Below are positions 1 through 8,271 of a stretch of 42,805 bases of DNA, piece by piece; position 1 is the first letter of the stretch, and every line of letters begins with the position of its first letter. The notes under the pieces are model-generated. The model did no database searches. It saw only the letters and a program-made list of their open reading frames with translations, and was not told where the DNA came from. The stretch is from Lachnospiraceae bacterium JC7 (GTDB lineage: Bacteria > Bacillota > Clostridia > Lachnospirales > Lachnospiraceae): contig ALYD01000028.1 of NCBI GenBank assembly GCA_000513555.1, positions 1 to 42,805 on the forward strand, written 5' to 3'. The position numbers and the translations under genes were made by a program.

Positions 1-215
1 TTCAAAACTAAGCTTGGCTTTTGTTCTGTCCGTTATTCTTTACTGCGAATAAATTCGCTTGACCTCTTTGGTCGTTTGCTTCCGAGTCCTTTCGAACTCT
101 TCCGCTCTGAAATTCTAATTCTTAGAATCTTCAGGGTCTGTGTATTAATCGATCTTTGATTTTCAAGGTTCTTTGTCGCTGTTTGAGAAAATTTGTTATC
201 GCTCTCTCGCGACGC
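1..215 (-). other. Probable rRNA operon leader; rRNA gene beyond the left edge
   Basis: This is the transcribed stretch downstream of the strong promoter, with no plausible open reading frame. On the minus strand it contains AACCTTGAAAATCAAAG (complement of 154-170), resembling the CCTTGAAAA element common in Firmicutes rRNA leaders and spacers. Several short hairpins follow: GAGT/ACTC around 85-100, GACC/GGTC around 61-73, and GCGAA/TTCGC around 46-59. No mature 16S sequence is visible, so the gene itself would start left of base 1. A leader for another stable RNA is the main alternative. Confidence 0.5.
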
Positions 216-221
216 CTAGTC

Positions 222-250
222 ACTATAGCAGAGGGCATATACCATGTCAA
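222..250 (-). promoter_or_regulatory. Strong rRNA-type sigma-A promoter reading left out of the window
   Basis: Read on the minus strand, TTGACA (250-245) is separated by exactly 17 bases from TATAGT (227-222). This is a near-perfect vegetative promoter. The stretch directly upstream (about 251-310) is extremely A/T-rich, like an UP element. No coding sequence follows before the window edge, and the transcript would run through a structured leader. This combination is typical of rRNA operon promoters. The promoter is seen directly; the rRNA assignment is an inference. Confidence 0.75.
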
Positions 251-488
251 TTAATTTTTGATTTATTTCATTAATTTATTTTTTAACAATTAAATTTATT
301 TCAAATACAACTTTAATTTAATCCTTTTTTCGTTTATTTTCCCAAAAACATTCAGCAGAAAAAGTCAAGACATGAATTTTACCAAAATTATGCCCCGCTT
401 TTTTCTTAATAATTTCATTATAAAAATGTCAGAATTAGCCGATTTCATATGTACAAAAACAAATCATTATTATTTCGGGGGTGTATAT

Positions 489-626
489 ATGGAAGATTTA
501 ATCATGAATTCATTTTTAGTTGTTACTGTTATGTTTTTACTCTCATATATTGCCAAAGGTTTAAGCTACATATTTGGAGGCCACATACCATTTTTTAGAA
601 AAAGGAATATGCCTTCCGGTAAATAA
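489..626 (+). CDS. Small hypothetical membrane protein, 45 residues
   Basis: I do not recognise this peptide. It starts with a short acidic N-terminus (MEDLIMNS), followed by one hydrophobic stretch of about 20 residues (FLVVTVMFLLSYIAKGLSYIF) and a basic C-terminus (FFRKRN), as expected of a single-pass membrane peptide with its basic end in the cytoplasm. The ATG at 489 is chosen because GGGGGTG lies just upstream. The in-frame upstream start at 372 has no ribosome site. The gene stands alone between the divergent rRNA-type promoter and a bidirectional terminator. Function is unknown, and expression is the main uncertainty. Confidence 0.5.
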   Translation: MEDLIMNSFLVVTVMFLLSYIAKGLSYIFGGHIPFFRKRNMPSGK

Positions 627-721
627 AAAATATCAGTGCCTGATCTTCTTAACATATTTCCGATCACGACTTCAGGCATTTACACCATTCTTTGTTAAAT
701 CAATTTTTATAAAAAGATCAT

Positions 722-769
722 AAAAAAAGAAGCTGCATATTCATCACTGATATTGCAGCTTCTTTTTTT
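722..769. terminator. Bidirectional intrinsic terminator
   Basis: GAAGCTGCA (729-737) pairs with TGCAGCTTC (754-762). The hairpin is flanked by seven A residues on the left and seven T residues on the right, so it can terminate both the small plus-strand gene and the minus-strand AEC transporter gene. Confidence 0.85.
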
Positions 770-802
770 AATACTCTTACATTACATATTATCAAAATAT
801 AT

Positions 803-1732
803 TCATGCCATGAACACCGCACTGACTATCATAACCCATACAGGAAGAAGCAATATGCTGAGAATAGTTGAAAGAACGACAACATTGGCTGCAAATGTCA
901 CATCACCGTCATACTGGCTCGCCACAACGGCTGTCATTGATGCTGCGGGCATGGCAGCGAGAACCACAGCAACACCTGCCGCAACAGGATCCATGCTCAC
1001 CAGAAAACATCCAAGCATGACCACTGTCGGAATGATAACGAATCGGATAAATGAATAGAGACAGGTATGCTTCGTGATAAGTCCGGAAAATCCGCTTTCC
1101 GCAAGACTCATTCCAAGAAACATCATGGTGAGGGGCGAAGTCATATTGCCTATGCTCTGAATACTCGTATCAAGAAAATCCGGAAAATCTATCTGTAAGA
1201 ACATAATGATCATACCAAGCCACACAGCATTGATGCAGGGATGGCTCATGACCTTTTTGATAACTGTTTTTCTGTCCGGTGCTTCCGTGAAATACGACAC
1301 ACCCGCAGACCACATGACTATTCGCTGCGGAATGACATAAAGGGCCGAATAGAGATAACCGAGATCTCCGTATATGGCTCCGGCTATGATATTTCCCAGT
1401 ATTCCGGAATTGGATGCGATAGTTGCATACTGAAATACCATCTTTCTCTTTTTGGGGAGCCAGTTATAGCATACAGAAGCCGCCACAGCGAGAAATACCT
1501 GCACCAGGACCGAAGCCACAAGCATTATCAGACCCTGTTTCAGGATCTCTGCGTTCATCTCGATCATGAAGGATTTTATGATATTACAGGGAAGGGTAAC
1601 ATACACTATGAGGGCTGTAAGTATCCCTTTTGATTCACCTTTGACCAGGTTCAGTTTTCGTACAATAAAGCCTGCTGCCATCTCCAGGAACATTACCGCC
1701 TGAAGATTCAGAAGCGCCTGCATATCAATCAT
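803..1732 (-). CDS. AEC (auxin efflux carrier) family transporter
   Basis: This 309-residue protein is almost entirely hydrophobic, with about ten membrane segments in two halves, as in the AEC/bile-acid-arsenite transporter superfamily. Visible family features include an N-terminal helix beginning LLNLQAVMFLEMAAGFIVRK, a central charged loop (residues about 140-165), and glycine/proline-broken helices in the second half. Bacterial AEC proteins export or exchange organic acids such as malate or malonate. The substrate here is unknown, but the downstream-facing isocitrate dehydrogenase and aconitase genes fit a dicarboxylate. A good ribosome site (AGGAGTG, 8 bases from the ATG) supports the start. 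It appears to be a single-gene unit ending at the 722-769 terminator. Confidence 0.8.
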   Translation of the reverse strand: MIDMQALLNLQAVMFLEMAAGFIVRKLNLVKGESKGILTALIVYVTLPCNIIKSFMIEMNAEILKQGLIMLVASVLVQVFLAVAASVCYNWLPKKRKMVFQYATIASNSGILGNIIAGAIYGDLGYLYSALYVIPQRIVMWSAGVSYFTEAPDRKTVIKKVMSHPCINAVWLGMIIMFLQIDFPDFLDTSIQSIGNMTSPLTMMFLGMSLAESGFSGLITKHTCLYSFIRFVIIPTVVMLGCFLVSMDPVAAGVAVVLAAMPAASMTAVVASQYDGDVTFAANVVVLSTILSILLLPVWVMIVSAVFMA

Positions 1733-1870
1733 TTTCTGTCACTCCTATATCTGAGCCGTGAGCATCAAAACCGGTTTTACTCTCTGCCTGTAAGTTCTTT
1801 TCACTATCTTCTCAAAGAATACCACAGTTCCCTCGGTTCAAATCATACTGATACTTTATATATAGAATAA

Positions 1871-1889
1871 CCCGGGATATGCTCCCGGG
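1871..1889 (-). terminator. Possible weak terminator downstream of isocitrate dehydrogenase
   Basis: CCCGGG (1871-1876) and CCCGGG (1884-1889) form a six-pair, all-GC stem with a seven-base loop in the gap after the icd stop codon. There is no clean T-run on the minus strand (GGTTATTC follows), so efficient termination is uncertain. Confidence 0.35.
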
Positions 1890-2026
1890 CTGCCAGCATG
1901 AAAATTTTGACTTTTAATTAAAGTGATACCTGCAACTTCCTCTTTCACTTTCAGGATCAGAAGCTTAACTCACTGTTATTACCCGTAAACTATCATTCCT
2001 CTGCATGAAAAGTCAGTTCATATACG

Positions 2027-3199
2027 TTATTCGAGTCCCTTGATGGTATCGATGAGGTAATCTGTGAACTCGGCTGCGCTTGCATCCTTTGTCTCTGTTG
2101 TCAGGACAACCTTTCTCTCTGTCACTGTGGTGATCTCAAGTGCCTTCTCAAGAATGGCCTTTCTGTCTGCAAAGCCGATATGTGCCATCATCTCACCCAT
2201 TGCGCGGATAAGGGAACATGGGTTAGCATAGTTTCCTCTGCCATGGCTCATAAGATATGGTGCAGTTCCGTGGATGGCCTCAAAAAGAGCATACTTGTTT
2301 CCGATATTGGAGCTTGAAGCGGTTCCCAGTCCGCCCTGATGCTCGGCAGCAACATCTGTTACGATATCGCCGTAAAGGTTAGGAAGTACCACAACCTCCA
2401 TATCCTTGTTGAACTCAGGATCCAGCATCTTGGCTGCAGTTGCATCCACAAGCTTGTCGTTCACTTCTATCTCAGGGTACTCTTCCTCTCCGATTCTGTG
2501 TACGGTCTTTACGAAGTTTCCGTCAACAAGCTTCACGATATTGGCCTTTGTAACGACTGTCACATGCTTCTTGCCGTTCTTTCTTGCAAACTCAAAGGCA
2601 GCTCTTGCGATTCTTTCAGCGCCGGGTTTTGTGAGCACCTTGAAGTCGATGGCAAGATCTTCATTTACCTCGATACCCTTATTGCCGAGAATATACTCAC
2701 CTTCGATATTCTCACGGAAGAAGGTCCAGTCAATGTTTCTGTCCGGCATCTTGATGGGACGAACAGCAGCAAAAAGATTAAGTCCTCTTCTGAGAAGTGA
2801 GTTTGCCGAAAGAAGATTTGGCCATGGATCCCCCGGTCTAGGTGTCACGAAAGGTCCCTTAACGAGTACATCGCACTTCTTGCATTCCTCCATGACATCA
2901 TCAGGAAGTGACTGGTTAAGCTCTGATCTTCTTTCAATGGTCATGCCCTCGATGATATGTACTTCAACCTTTCCTGAAGCGATTTCATCCTTAAGAAGCT
3001 CATTAACGACTCTCAATGCCTGCTCCATGATGATAGGACCGATTCCGTCACCCGGAAGGATACCGATCTTAATGTGATCAAGTTTAGTGAAATCCTTGAT
3101 CTCACTGTCCTCCTTCATGGTCTCGATACGTGCAAGTTCTGCTCTGATAAGATCCCCGAACTTGGCTTCTGCTGCTTTGATCTGTTCTTCTGTACCCAT
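2027..3199 (-). CDS. icd: Isocitrate dehydrogenase (isocitrate/isopropylmalate dehydrogenase family)
   Basis: This enzyme would catalyse oxidative decarboxylation of isocitrate to 2-oxoglutarate in the cytoplasm. The 390-residue protein shows the beta-decarboxylating dehydrogenase signatures: GDGIGP near residue 50, a substrate loop with NSLLRRGLNLFAAVRP, the ENIEGEY segment, the metal-binding stretch PNLYGDIVTDVAAEHQGG and the nucleotide-binding EAIHGTAP. Isopropylmalate dehydrogenase or another family member is possible from sequence alone, but the aconitase gene upstream on the same strand makes isocitrate the best substrate. NAD versus NADP use cannot be fixed here. The start is supported by AAAGGAG eight bases upstream. 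A 312-bp gap separates it from the LysR gene, so it probably has its own promoter as well. Confidence 0.85.
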   Translation of the reverse strand: MGTEEQIKAAEAKFGDLIRAELARIETMKEDSEIKDFTKLDHIKIGILPGDGIGPIIMEQALRVVNELLKDEIASGKVEVHIIEGMTIERRSELNQSLPDDVMEECKKCDVLVKGPFVTPRPGDPWPNLLSANSLLRRGLNLFAAVRPIKMPDRNIDWTFFRENIEGEYILGNKGIEVNEDLAIDFKVLTKPGAERIARAAFEFARKNGKKHVTVVTKANIVKLVDGNFVKTVHRIGEEEYPEIEVNDKLVDATAAKMLDPEFNKDMEVVVLPNLYGDIVTDVAAEHQGGLGTASSSNIGNKYALFEAIHGTAPYLMSHGRGNYANPCSLIRAMGEMMAHIGFADRKAILEKALEITTVTERKVVLTTETKDASAAEFTDYLIDTIKGLE

Positions 3200-3322
3200 A
3201 GCTAAATCTCCTTTATCATTCTGATCAGTTTACGATGAATCTAAACCGCTGTTATCATGCACCACGGACATCGTTTTCTATGATCATCTGGAATTGCGGA
3301 TATTCGATATCCTTGCTCTACA

Positions 3323-3397
3323 AAAGTAAAATATGTTCAGTTGAATATTTCATGTTCTAATGTGATTATATTCAGTCCGCTACATAAAGTAAAATAT
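3323..3397 (-). repeat. Direct repeats upstream of icd, possible regulator sites
   Basis: The 312-bp gap between the LysR gene and icd contains two copies of AAAGTAAAATAT (3323-3334 and 3386-3397), each preceded by CTACA, 63 bp apart (about six helical turns). The second copy reads ATAAAGTAAAATATA, a half match to the CcpC-type ATAA-N7-TTAT element. These may be binding sites for the neighbouring LysR regulator. Nothing else is recognisable in the gap. Confidence 0.35.
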
Positions 3398-3511
3398 ATG
3401 CTTTGATATGCACTTTATACAAAAATATCTATCAGTCACTCTCTGCTTGATCTGCACCAAGTTGACTTTTCCACTCAGATTCTTCCTTTATCGTATTTTA
3501 ACGAAGGTTTT

Positions 3512-4384
3512 TCACCTTAGCCTGACATTCTTATCCACATATTTTATGAGTTCATCCACTATTGGTCTCCTGTTCTTTTCCTTCCTGTAGATAAACCATG
3601 ATTTTCTTACGACCCTGCTGCCATCCTTCATGGTGAGGGGTTGAAGACACAGGTCATATTCATTAACGAAACCATCCGGAAGGAAACACAGAAGATACTT
3701 GTTTCCCTGAGTCAGGCTCCTGAAAGCAAATTCTATATACCCAAGATCTTCATATGCTTCCGGAAATTCTGTACCGAATCTCTCGTGCCACCAAAGAGCA
3801 AGTTTCTCTTCGGTCTTACCGTTTGTCTGATATGCCACTCTGTCCATACCGGGAAGATCCTGTATATCCACAGGATCTTTCGTCACCACAAAGGCTTCTG
3901 TATAGTCCACAAGATCATGATAAACATTATCTGTATAGTCACTTCTTATGAATGCTACATCAAGTTTTCCCTCCATAAGCATCTGATGAAGAAGGTTGCT
4001 TTGTTTATTCACCACCCTGATATTGGCTTCGGGATGGGCCCGGGAAAAAGGATCCAGAATATCATAAAGAGAATATTTCGTGTAAGTATAGGCAGACCCG
4101 ATGACCAGATTTTCCCTGTTCTGCTCTTTTATGTATCTAAGCCCTTCCCGTACTTCTTCCTCCAGCTGCAGGTACTTTACAGCCTCATGATACAGAAACT
4201 CTCCCTCCTTCGTAAATTCCACTCCAAGAGGGCTTCGTTCCACTATCTTACAATCGAGTTCCTGCTCCATAAGCTGAAGCCGCTTCGTGATGGCTGATTG
4301 AGATTTGAACATCATTCCCGCTATCTTCGTAATGCTGGGATTCTGATACAGCTCATATATGATTCTCCAGTCGCTGTCTTTCAC
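3512..4384 (-). CDS. LysR family transcriptional regulator, CcpC-like by position
   Basis: This 290-residue protein has an N-terminal winged helix-turn-helix (residues about 1-60; recognition region SQSAITKRLQLMEQEL) and a periplasmic-binding-like effector domain (about 88-290). Length and context match Bacillus CcpC, a LysR repressor of aconitase and citrate synthase genes that responds to citrate. That link is inferred from location, not from residues diagnostic of citrate binding. The start is GTG at 4384, supported by AAGGAG six bases upstream. The gene begins 35 bp after the aconitase stop codon on the same strand, so the two are probably co-transcribed and the regulator could control its own operon. 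A binding element candidate lies upstream of aconitase. Confidence 0.85.
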   Translation of the reverse strand: MKDSDWRIIYELYQNPSITKIAGMMFKSQSAITKRLQLMEQELDCKIVERSPLGVEFTKEGEFLYHEAVKYLQLEEEVREGLRYIKEQNRENLVIGSAYTYTKYSLYDILDPFSRAHPEANIRVVNKQSNLLHQMLMEGKLDVAFIRSDYTDNVYHDLVDYTEAFVVTKDPVDIQDLPGMDRVAYQTNGKTEEKLALWWHERFGTEFPEAYEDLGYIEFAFRSLTQGNKYLLCFLPDGFVNEYDLCLQPLTMKDGSRVVRKSWFIYRKEKNRRPIVDELIKYVDKNVRLR

Positions 4385-4419
4385 AAATATCTCCTTACTG
4401 CAGAGGGCCTGATACGCTT

Positions 4420-6390
4420 TTATTCTTTTATGATACCCCTGTCTACAAGCTGCTTCTTCAGATGCATAAGCTGACCTCCATCAAGGATAGTTGCCATTTC
4501 CGCATCGGATATATCCAGCTTACATTTAAAGCTGAAGTCACCGGTCTTATCTCTCACTGTGACCTCATGCTTCTTTATCTGTTCAGGAAAATCCACTATC
4601 TCAAGTTCATCAAGCAGTTCCAGCTTTTCATAGTCCTCAGGATTTTCGAAGAGCATAGGAACTATACCATGGTTTATGAGATTTCCCTTATGTATACGGG
4701 CAATGCTTTTGGCGATGACGCATTTGACTCCGAGGTACATGGGATTAATCGCGGCATGCTCTCTTGAAGAGCCCTGACCATAATTCTCTCCGCCTATGAT
4801 TATGGACTTGCCGAGCCCTCTTGCTCTCTCCGCAAACTCGGGATCATATCTATTGTAACAATACTTTGACATCAGTGGAATGTTGGATCTCATAGATGAG
4901 AATTCCGCTCCGGCGGGTGTGATATCGTCGGTAGAGATATTGTCACGTCCCTTAAGGGAAATTCTGCAGTAAAGATCCTTTTCCGGCTTTTCCGGGACAG
5001 GGAGCGGTGCTATGTTCGGTCCCTTGATGACTTCAACCTTTTCTGCTTCCTCTTCGGTTAGAGGCTTTATAAGCATGGAATCATCCACGAAATAATGCTC
5101 CGGCTCATGAACTGATGCGAGCTTCCCGACATCTTCTCCCATTACATCAAAGGCAGTTGCAAAGGTGCCCTTTATGGCAGTAGCTGCGGCTGTCTCAGGC
5201 GACACGAGATAGACATTGGCATTCGGAGAACCTGCACGGCCTCGGAAATTGCGGTTAGAGGTACGAACTGCGATTCCATTAGTCGGCGGCACCTGTCCTA
5301 TGGCACAGCATGGGCCGCAGCTTAATTCCATGATTCGGACGCCTGCATCTATAAGCATGTCGAGATAACCGTCCTTCATAAGCTGTTTATAGATCTGCCT
5401 GCTGGCGATACCTGCAGTGCACTGTACGTTCTCATCAACATGATGTCCCTGCATCACGAGAGCTGCCTTTGCAAAATCAGAATAGGAACCATTGGTACAT
5501 GAACCCATAAATACCTGCTGTACCACCGGGTGCTCTCTGAGTGAACTTACGGGAACAACATTATCCGGCTGATGCGGCAGAGCGATAAGCGGTTCAAGGG
5601 ATGAAAGATCCAGTTCCATCTCCTCATCATATTCCGCATCTTCATCTGCAGACATAGGTATAAACTCGGAGCCTCTGTCCTGAGCCTCCATGAATTTCTT
5701 CACCACTTCATCCGCAGGGAAAATCGAGGTTGTGGCGCCCATTTCCGCGCCCATGTTTGCGATGGTCAGTCTCTCAGGCACCTCAAGAGTCAGAACTCCC
5801 GGTCCCACATATTCGTAGACTTTTCCGAGACCGCCCTTGATGGTGACTCTTCTCAGCATCTCGAGAACAACTTCCTTCGCATTAACTCCCGGCTTAAGAT
5901 GCCCTGTGAGATTCACCTTTACAACCTTCGGCATGGTGAGTCTCATGGGAAGACCTGTCATGGCTGTTGCCACATCCATTCCCCCGACTCCTATAGCGAG
6001 AGCCCCCACAGCACCACTCGAAGGAGTATGGGAATCACCACCCATCAGGAGCTTCCCCGGTGCCGCAAATCGGCAGGTATGGATCATATGACATATTCCG
6101 TTTCCGGGTCTCGAAACATATACCCCGTACTTTTCAGCTGCCGTGCGAAGGTATATATGATCGTCCGGAGTCTTGAAATCTATATAGAGAAGATTGTGAT
6201 CAAGATTTGAAACAGATACCTCTGTCCTTGCCCTCTTTAGTCCTATCTGTTCAAATGCAAGATATGTCATGACAGCATTGATATCATGTGTAAGTGTCTG
6301 ATCTACAGTTACAAACACATCCTCTCCCGGCGTCATGGATCCTGAATCAAAATGTGTACGGATTATCTTCTTTGTAAGTGAATCTCCCAT
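4420..6390 (-). CDS. acnA: Aconitate hydratase (aconitase)
   Basis: This enzyme interconverts citrate and isocitrate using a 4Fe-4S cluster. The three cluster cysteines are visible: Cys298 in VFMGSCTNGS, and Cys358 and Cys361 in ELSCGPCCAIGQ. The N-terminal domains carry the GGDSHTPSSGA motif (about 117-127). The C-terminal swivel domain has the GRDNISTDDITPAG and NYGQGSSREHAA motifs. At 656 residues it belongs to the shorter aconitase type common in Clostridia. The ATG is preceded by AAAGGAG. It is the first gene of a probable unit with the LysR regulator and lies upstream of icd. No citrate synthase gene is in the window, so citrate could come from the adjacent transporters. Confidence 0.93.
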   Translation of the reverse strand: MGDSLTKKIIRTHFDSGSMTPGEDVFVTVDQTLTHDINAVMTYLAFEQIGLKRARTEVSVSNLDHNLLYIDFKTPDDHIYLRTAAEKYGVYVSRPGNGICHMIHTCRFAAPGKLLMGGDSHTPSSGAVGALAIGVGGMDVATAMTGLPMRLTMPKVVKVNLTGHLKPGVNAKEVVLEMLRRVTIKGGLGKVYEYVGPGVLTLEVPERLTIANMGAEMGATTSIFPADEVVKKFMEAQDRGSEFIPMSADEDAEYDEEMELDLSSLEPLIALPHQPDNVVPVSSLREHPVVQQVFMGSCTNGSYSDFAKAALVMQGHHVDENVQCTAGIASRQIYKQLMKDGYLDMLIDAGVRIMELSCGPCCAIGQVPPTNGIAVRTSNRNFRGRAGSPNANVYLVSPETAAATAIKGTFATAFDVMGEDVGKLASVHEPEHYFVDDSMLIKPLTEEEAEKVEVIKGPNIAPLPVPEKPEKDLYCRISLKGRDNISTDDITPAGAEFSSMRSNIPLMSKYCYNRYDPEFAERARGLGKSIIIGGENYGQGSSREHAAINPMYLGVKCVIAKSIARIHKGNLINHGIVPMLFENPEDYEKLELLDELEIVDFPEQIKKHEVTVRDKTGDFSFKCKLDISDAEMATILDGGQLMHLKKQLVDRGIIKE

Positions 6391-6486
6391 ATTTTCTCCT
6401 TTATAGTCTGCAAAGAATTAACTCTTAATAACTCCAAAACTCATGTTAAAACCACATCCACCTTTTTTATCGGAGGAATCGTTTTC

Positions 6487-6501
6487 ATAAATAAATATTA
6501 T
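6487..6501 (-). promoter_or_regulatory. Candidate CcpC-type operator upstream of aconitase
   Basis: The sequence ATAA-N7-TTAT lies about 86-100 bp upstream of the aconitase start. This matches the dyad element described for Bacillus CcpC, and a LysR regulator of CcpC length is encoded immediately downstream of aconitase. In an A/T-rich gap of this size one chance match is possible though not common. The rest of the 6391-6690 gap holds the transporter terminator and the aconitase ribosome site. I cannot define a convincing promoter. Confidence 0.4.
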
Positions 6502-6533
6502 CCTGTAGGAGGCAATAAAAGAAATTCATAATA

Positions 6534-6565
6534 AAAATGAGGACATTCCAAAATGGAATGTCCTC
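6534..6565 (-). terminator. Intrinsic terminator of the CitMHS transporter gene
   Basis: GAGGACATTCCA (6539-6550) pairs perfectly with TGGAATGTCCTC (6554-6565). On the minus strand the stem is followed by ATTTTTATT. It separates the transporter transcript from the aconitase gene. Confidence 0.85.
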
Positions 6566-6690
6566 AAAATACGAGATTAAATTTACTGACCCATGCTCTT
6601 ACGAACTGCCCGTTCCCCCTGTGAACAGTTCATAAGAGTTTTTATGAATCAAAGAGAAATATATGATTATTTCTGCTTACGCAGTAATCA

Positions 6691-8088
6691 TCAAAGTGGC
6701 ATAAGTCCGATCATTACTGCAAAGATCATGCAGATGATGGAGAAGATCCAAACATATCCGAAGGATGCCTTGATATGATCCTTGATATCGACCTCAGCCA
6801 CACCGACACCGAGAAGTGTTGCAGGTACCATCGGGCTGATGAAGGTTGCACAGTTACGGCAAACTACCATTGCGATGGCAACAGGAAGTGCATCAAGACC
6901 GAAGGATGCGCCGATGGCGATCATAACAGGAAGCATTCCGTAGAAATATGAATCTGTATCGAATGCAAGTGCAAGAGGTACAGAAAGGATACCGATAACA
7001 AGTGGAAGGTGATTTCCAAGTGTTGCAGGAAGGATCATTGTGATGATCTCAGCCATGTTTGATACAACAGATGTCTTCATCATTTCAACACCCGGCTTAG
7101 CGATAACAGCAGCGCCGTCAGCATTGAAACCATATACGAGAACACCCATAAGTACAGCAGCGCCCATAAGTGTTGAACACATCATAAGAGCAGGACCTGC
7201 ATGACGATTGATGATCTTCTTCTGCATCTTGACAGGTGTGTAGTTAACAAGGATAGCGGCTGCTACACCAAGCATGAATGGTACATAGCTTGGGAACTGA
7301 TCCCATACGAGAAGAGCGATAACAGCTATTGTAAGGATGATGTTGAAAGCGAAAAGCTTTGGTCTTGCAAGCTCATTGTCCTGCTTGATCTCCTCTGCAT
7401 CCTCTGAATCCTCAGATACTGCCATAGTAGCGAGCTTACCGTTAAGTCCTGCACCTCTTGCCTTCTCCTGAAGACCTGCTATTACAGCATGTACAAGACA
7501 GAGAACGATTCCGAAGATCTGGATAGGAATGATGGTTCTCCAGAGTGCGCCTGACTCCATACCGAGAACAGATGCCGCTCTCATTGTAGGGCCTGCCCAT
7601 GGCATAAGGTTAAGTACGCCCATTGAAAGAACCGCACATCTTAAAAGAGTTGTCTTTCTCATGTGCATCTTCTTATATACAGGAAGCATTGCAGGTACAA
7701 CTATAAGGAAGGTTGAAGCTCCGCCACCGTCGAGATGTCCGATAAGTGCTATGATGGATGTCATAACTGTTACACCGATAACATTGTCACCAACCAGCTT
7801 CATGAGCTTATCAATGATTACATCGAACATTCCGGCATCAGTCATGATTCCGAAATAAAGAACTGAGAAAACGAAAAGTGCTGCGGTAGCTCCGGTACTT
7901 CCGAAACCGCCCTTGATGAGCTTTCCAACCTGCTCGATATCATAGTAACCGCCAAGCACCAGAATAAGTGCAAGAATTGACGGGAACACGATAAATGCAA
8001 TACTTGGAATTGTCTTGCTCTTGAAAAGTGTTACAACGATCGCAACGATCGTAAGAAATCCAAGAATACCAACTACAGTTGTTGTCAT
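6691..8088 (-). CDS. CitMHS family citrate/metal-citrate:proton symporter
   Basis: This 465-residue inner-membrane transporter has about 11-12 hydrophobic helices in an ion-transporter-superfamily layout. Family-like stretches include GHLDGGGASTFLIVVPAMLP (about 118-137) and, in the second half, FISPMVPATLLGVGVAEVDI. Known CitMHS members take up citrate as a complex with magnesium or calcium. The start is set at the ATG at 8088, because GGGGGAG lies eight bases upstream; a longer in-frame extension to 8166 lacks a ribosome site and is not hydrophobic. The sensor-kinase gene ends 180 bp upstream on the same strand, suggesting that system may control it. Aconitase and isocitrate dehydrogenase lie downstream. 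Related Na+:H+ antiporter-like carriers are the alternative. Confidence 0.85.
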   Translation of the reverse strand: MTTTVVGILGFLTIVAIVVTLFKSKTIPSIAFIVFPSILALILVLGGYYDIEQVGKLIKGGFGSTGATAALFVFSVLYFGIMTDAGMFDVIIDKLMKLVGDNVIGVTVMTSIIALIGHLDGGGASTFLIVVPAMLPVYKKMHMRKTTLLRCAVLSMGVLNLMPWAGPTMRAASVLGMESGALWRTIIPIQIFGIVLCLVHAVIAGLQEKARGAGLNGKLATMAVSEDSEDAEEIKQDNELARPKLFAFNIILTIAVIALLVWDQFPSYVPFMLGVAAAILVNYTPVKMQKKIINRHAGPALMMCSTLMGAAVLMGVLVYGFNADGAAVIAKPGVEMMKTSVVSNMAEIITMILPATLGNHLPLVIGILSVPLALAFDTDSYFYGMLPVMIAIGASFGLDALPVAIAMVVCRNCATFISPMVPATLLGVGVAEVDIKDHIKASFGYVWIFSIICMIFAVMIGLMPL

Positions 8089-8218
8089 AGATTTTCTCCC
8101 CCGAATTAGTTTAGTAAAGATAAACCGAATGCACATTTCCCTGGGATATTCGCTACAGCGAATCACGCATCCCCAGTGCTTTCCTTATTTATCTCTTAGC
8201 GGAGGCTATCTTATTAAA

Positions 8219-8271
8219 CAAACCTTAACACAGCACCATGTATACATTAATATTCATTAATCCAAACCTTA
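8219..8271 (-). promoter_or_regulatory. Direct repeats upstream of the citrate transporter
   Basis: CAAACCTTA occurs at 8219-8227 and again at 8263-8271, 44 bp apart (about four helical turns), each preceded by ATTAA. The second copy overlaps the kinase stop codon. This arrangement fits a site for a dimeric activator of the transporter gene, possibly the adjacent response regulator. That assignment is inference. Confidence 0.35.

Noticed and set aside
372..488. N-terminal extension of the small membrane protein
   Set aside because: There is no ribosome site at 372, whereas GGGGGTG precedes the ATG at 489; the added residues look like untranslated A/T-rich sequence.
1241..1633. Plus-strand open frame of 130 codons inside the AEC transporter gene
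   Set aside because: It lies antisense to a well-supported membrane transporter, has no ribosome site and its translation resembles no protein.
8089..8166. Longer start for the citrate transporter
   Set aside because: The extra 26 residues are charged and not family-like, and the ribosome site at 8098-8102 fits only the ATG at 8088.
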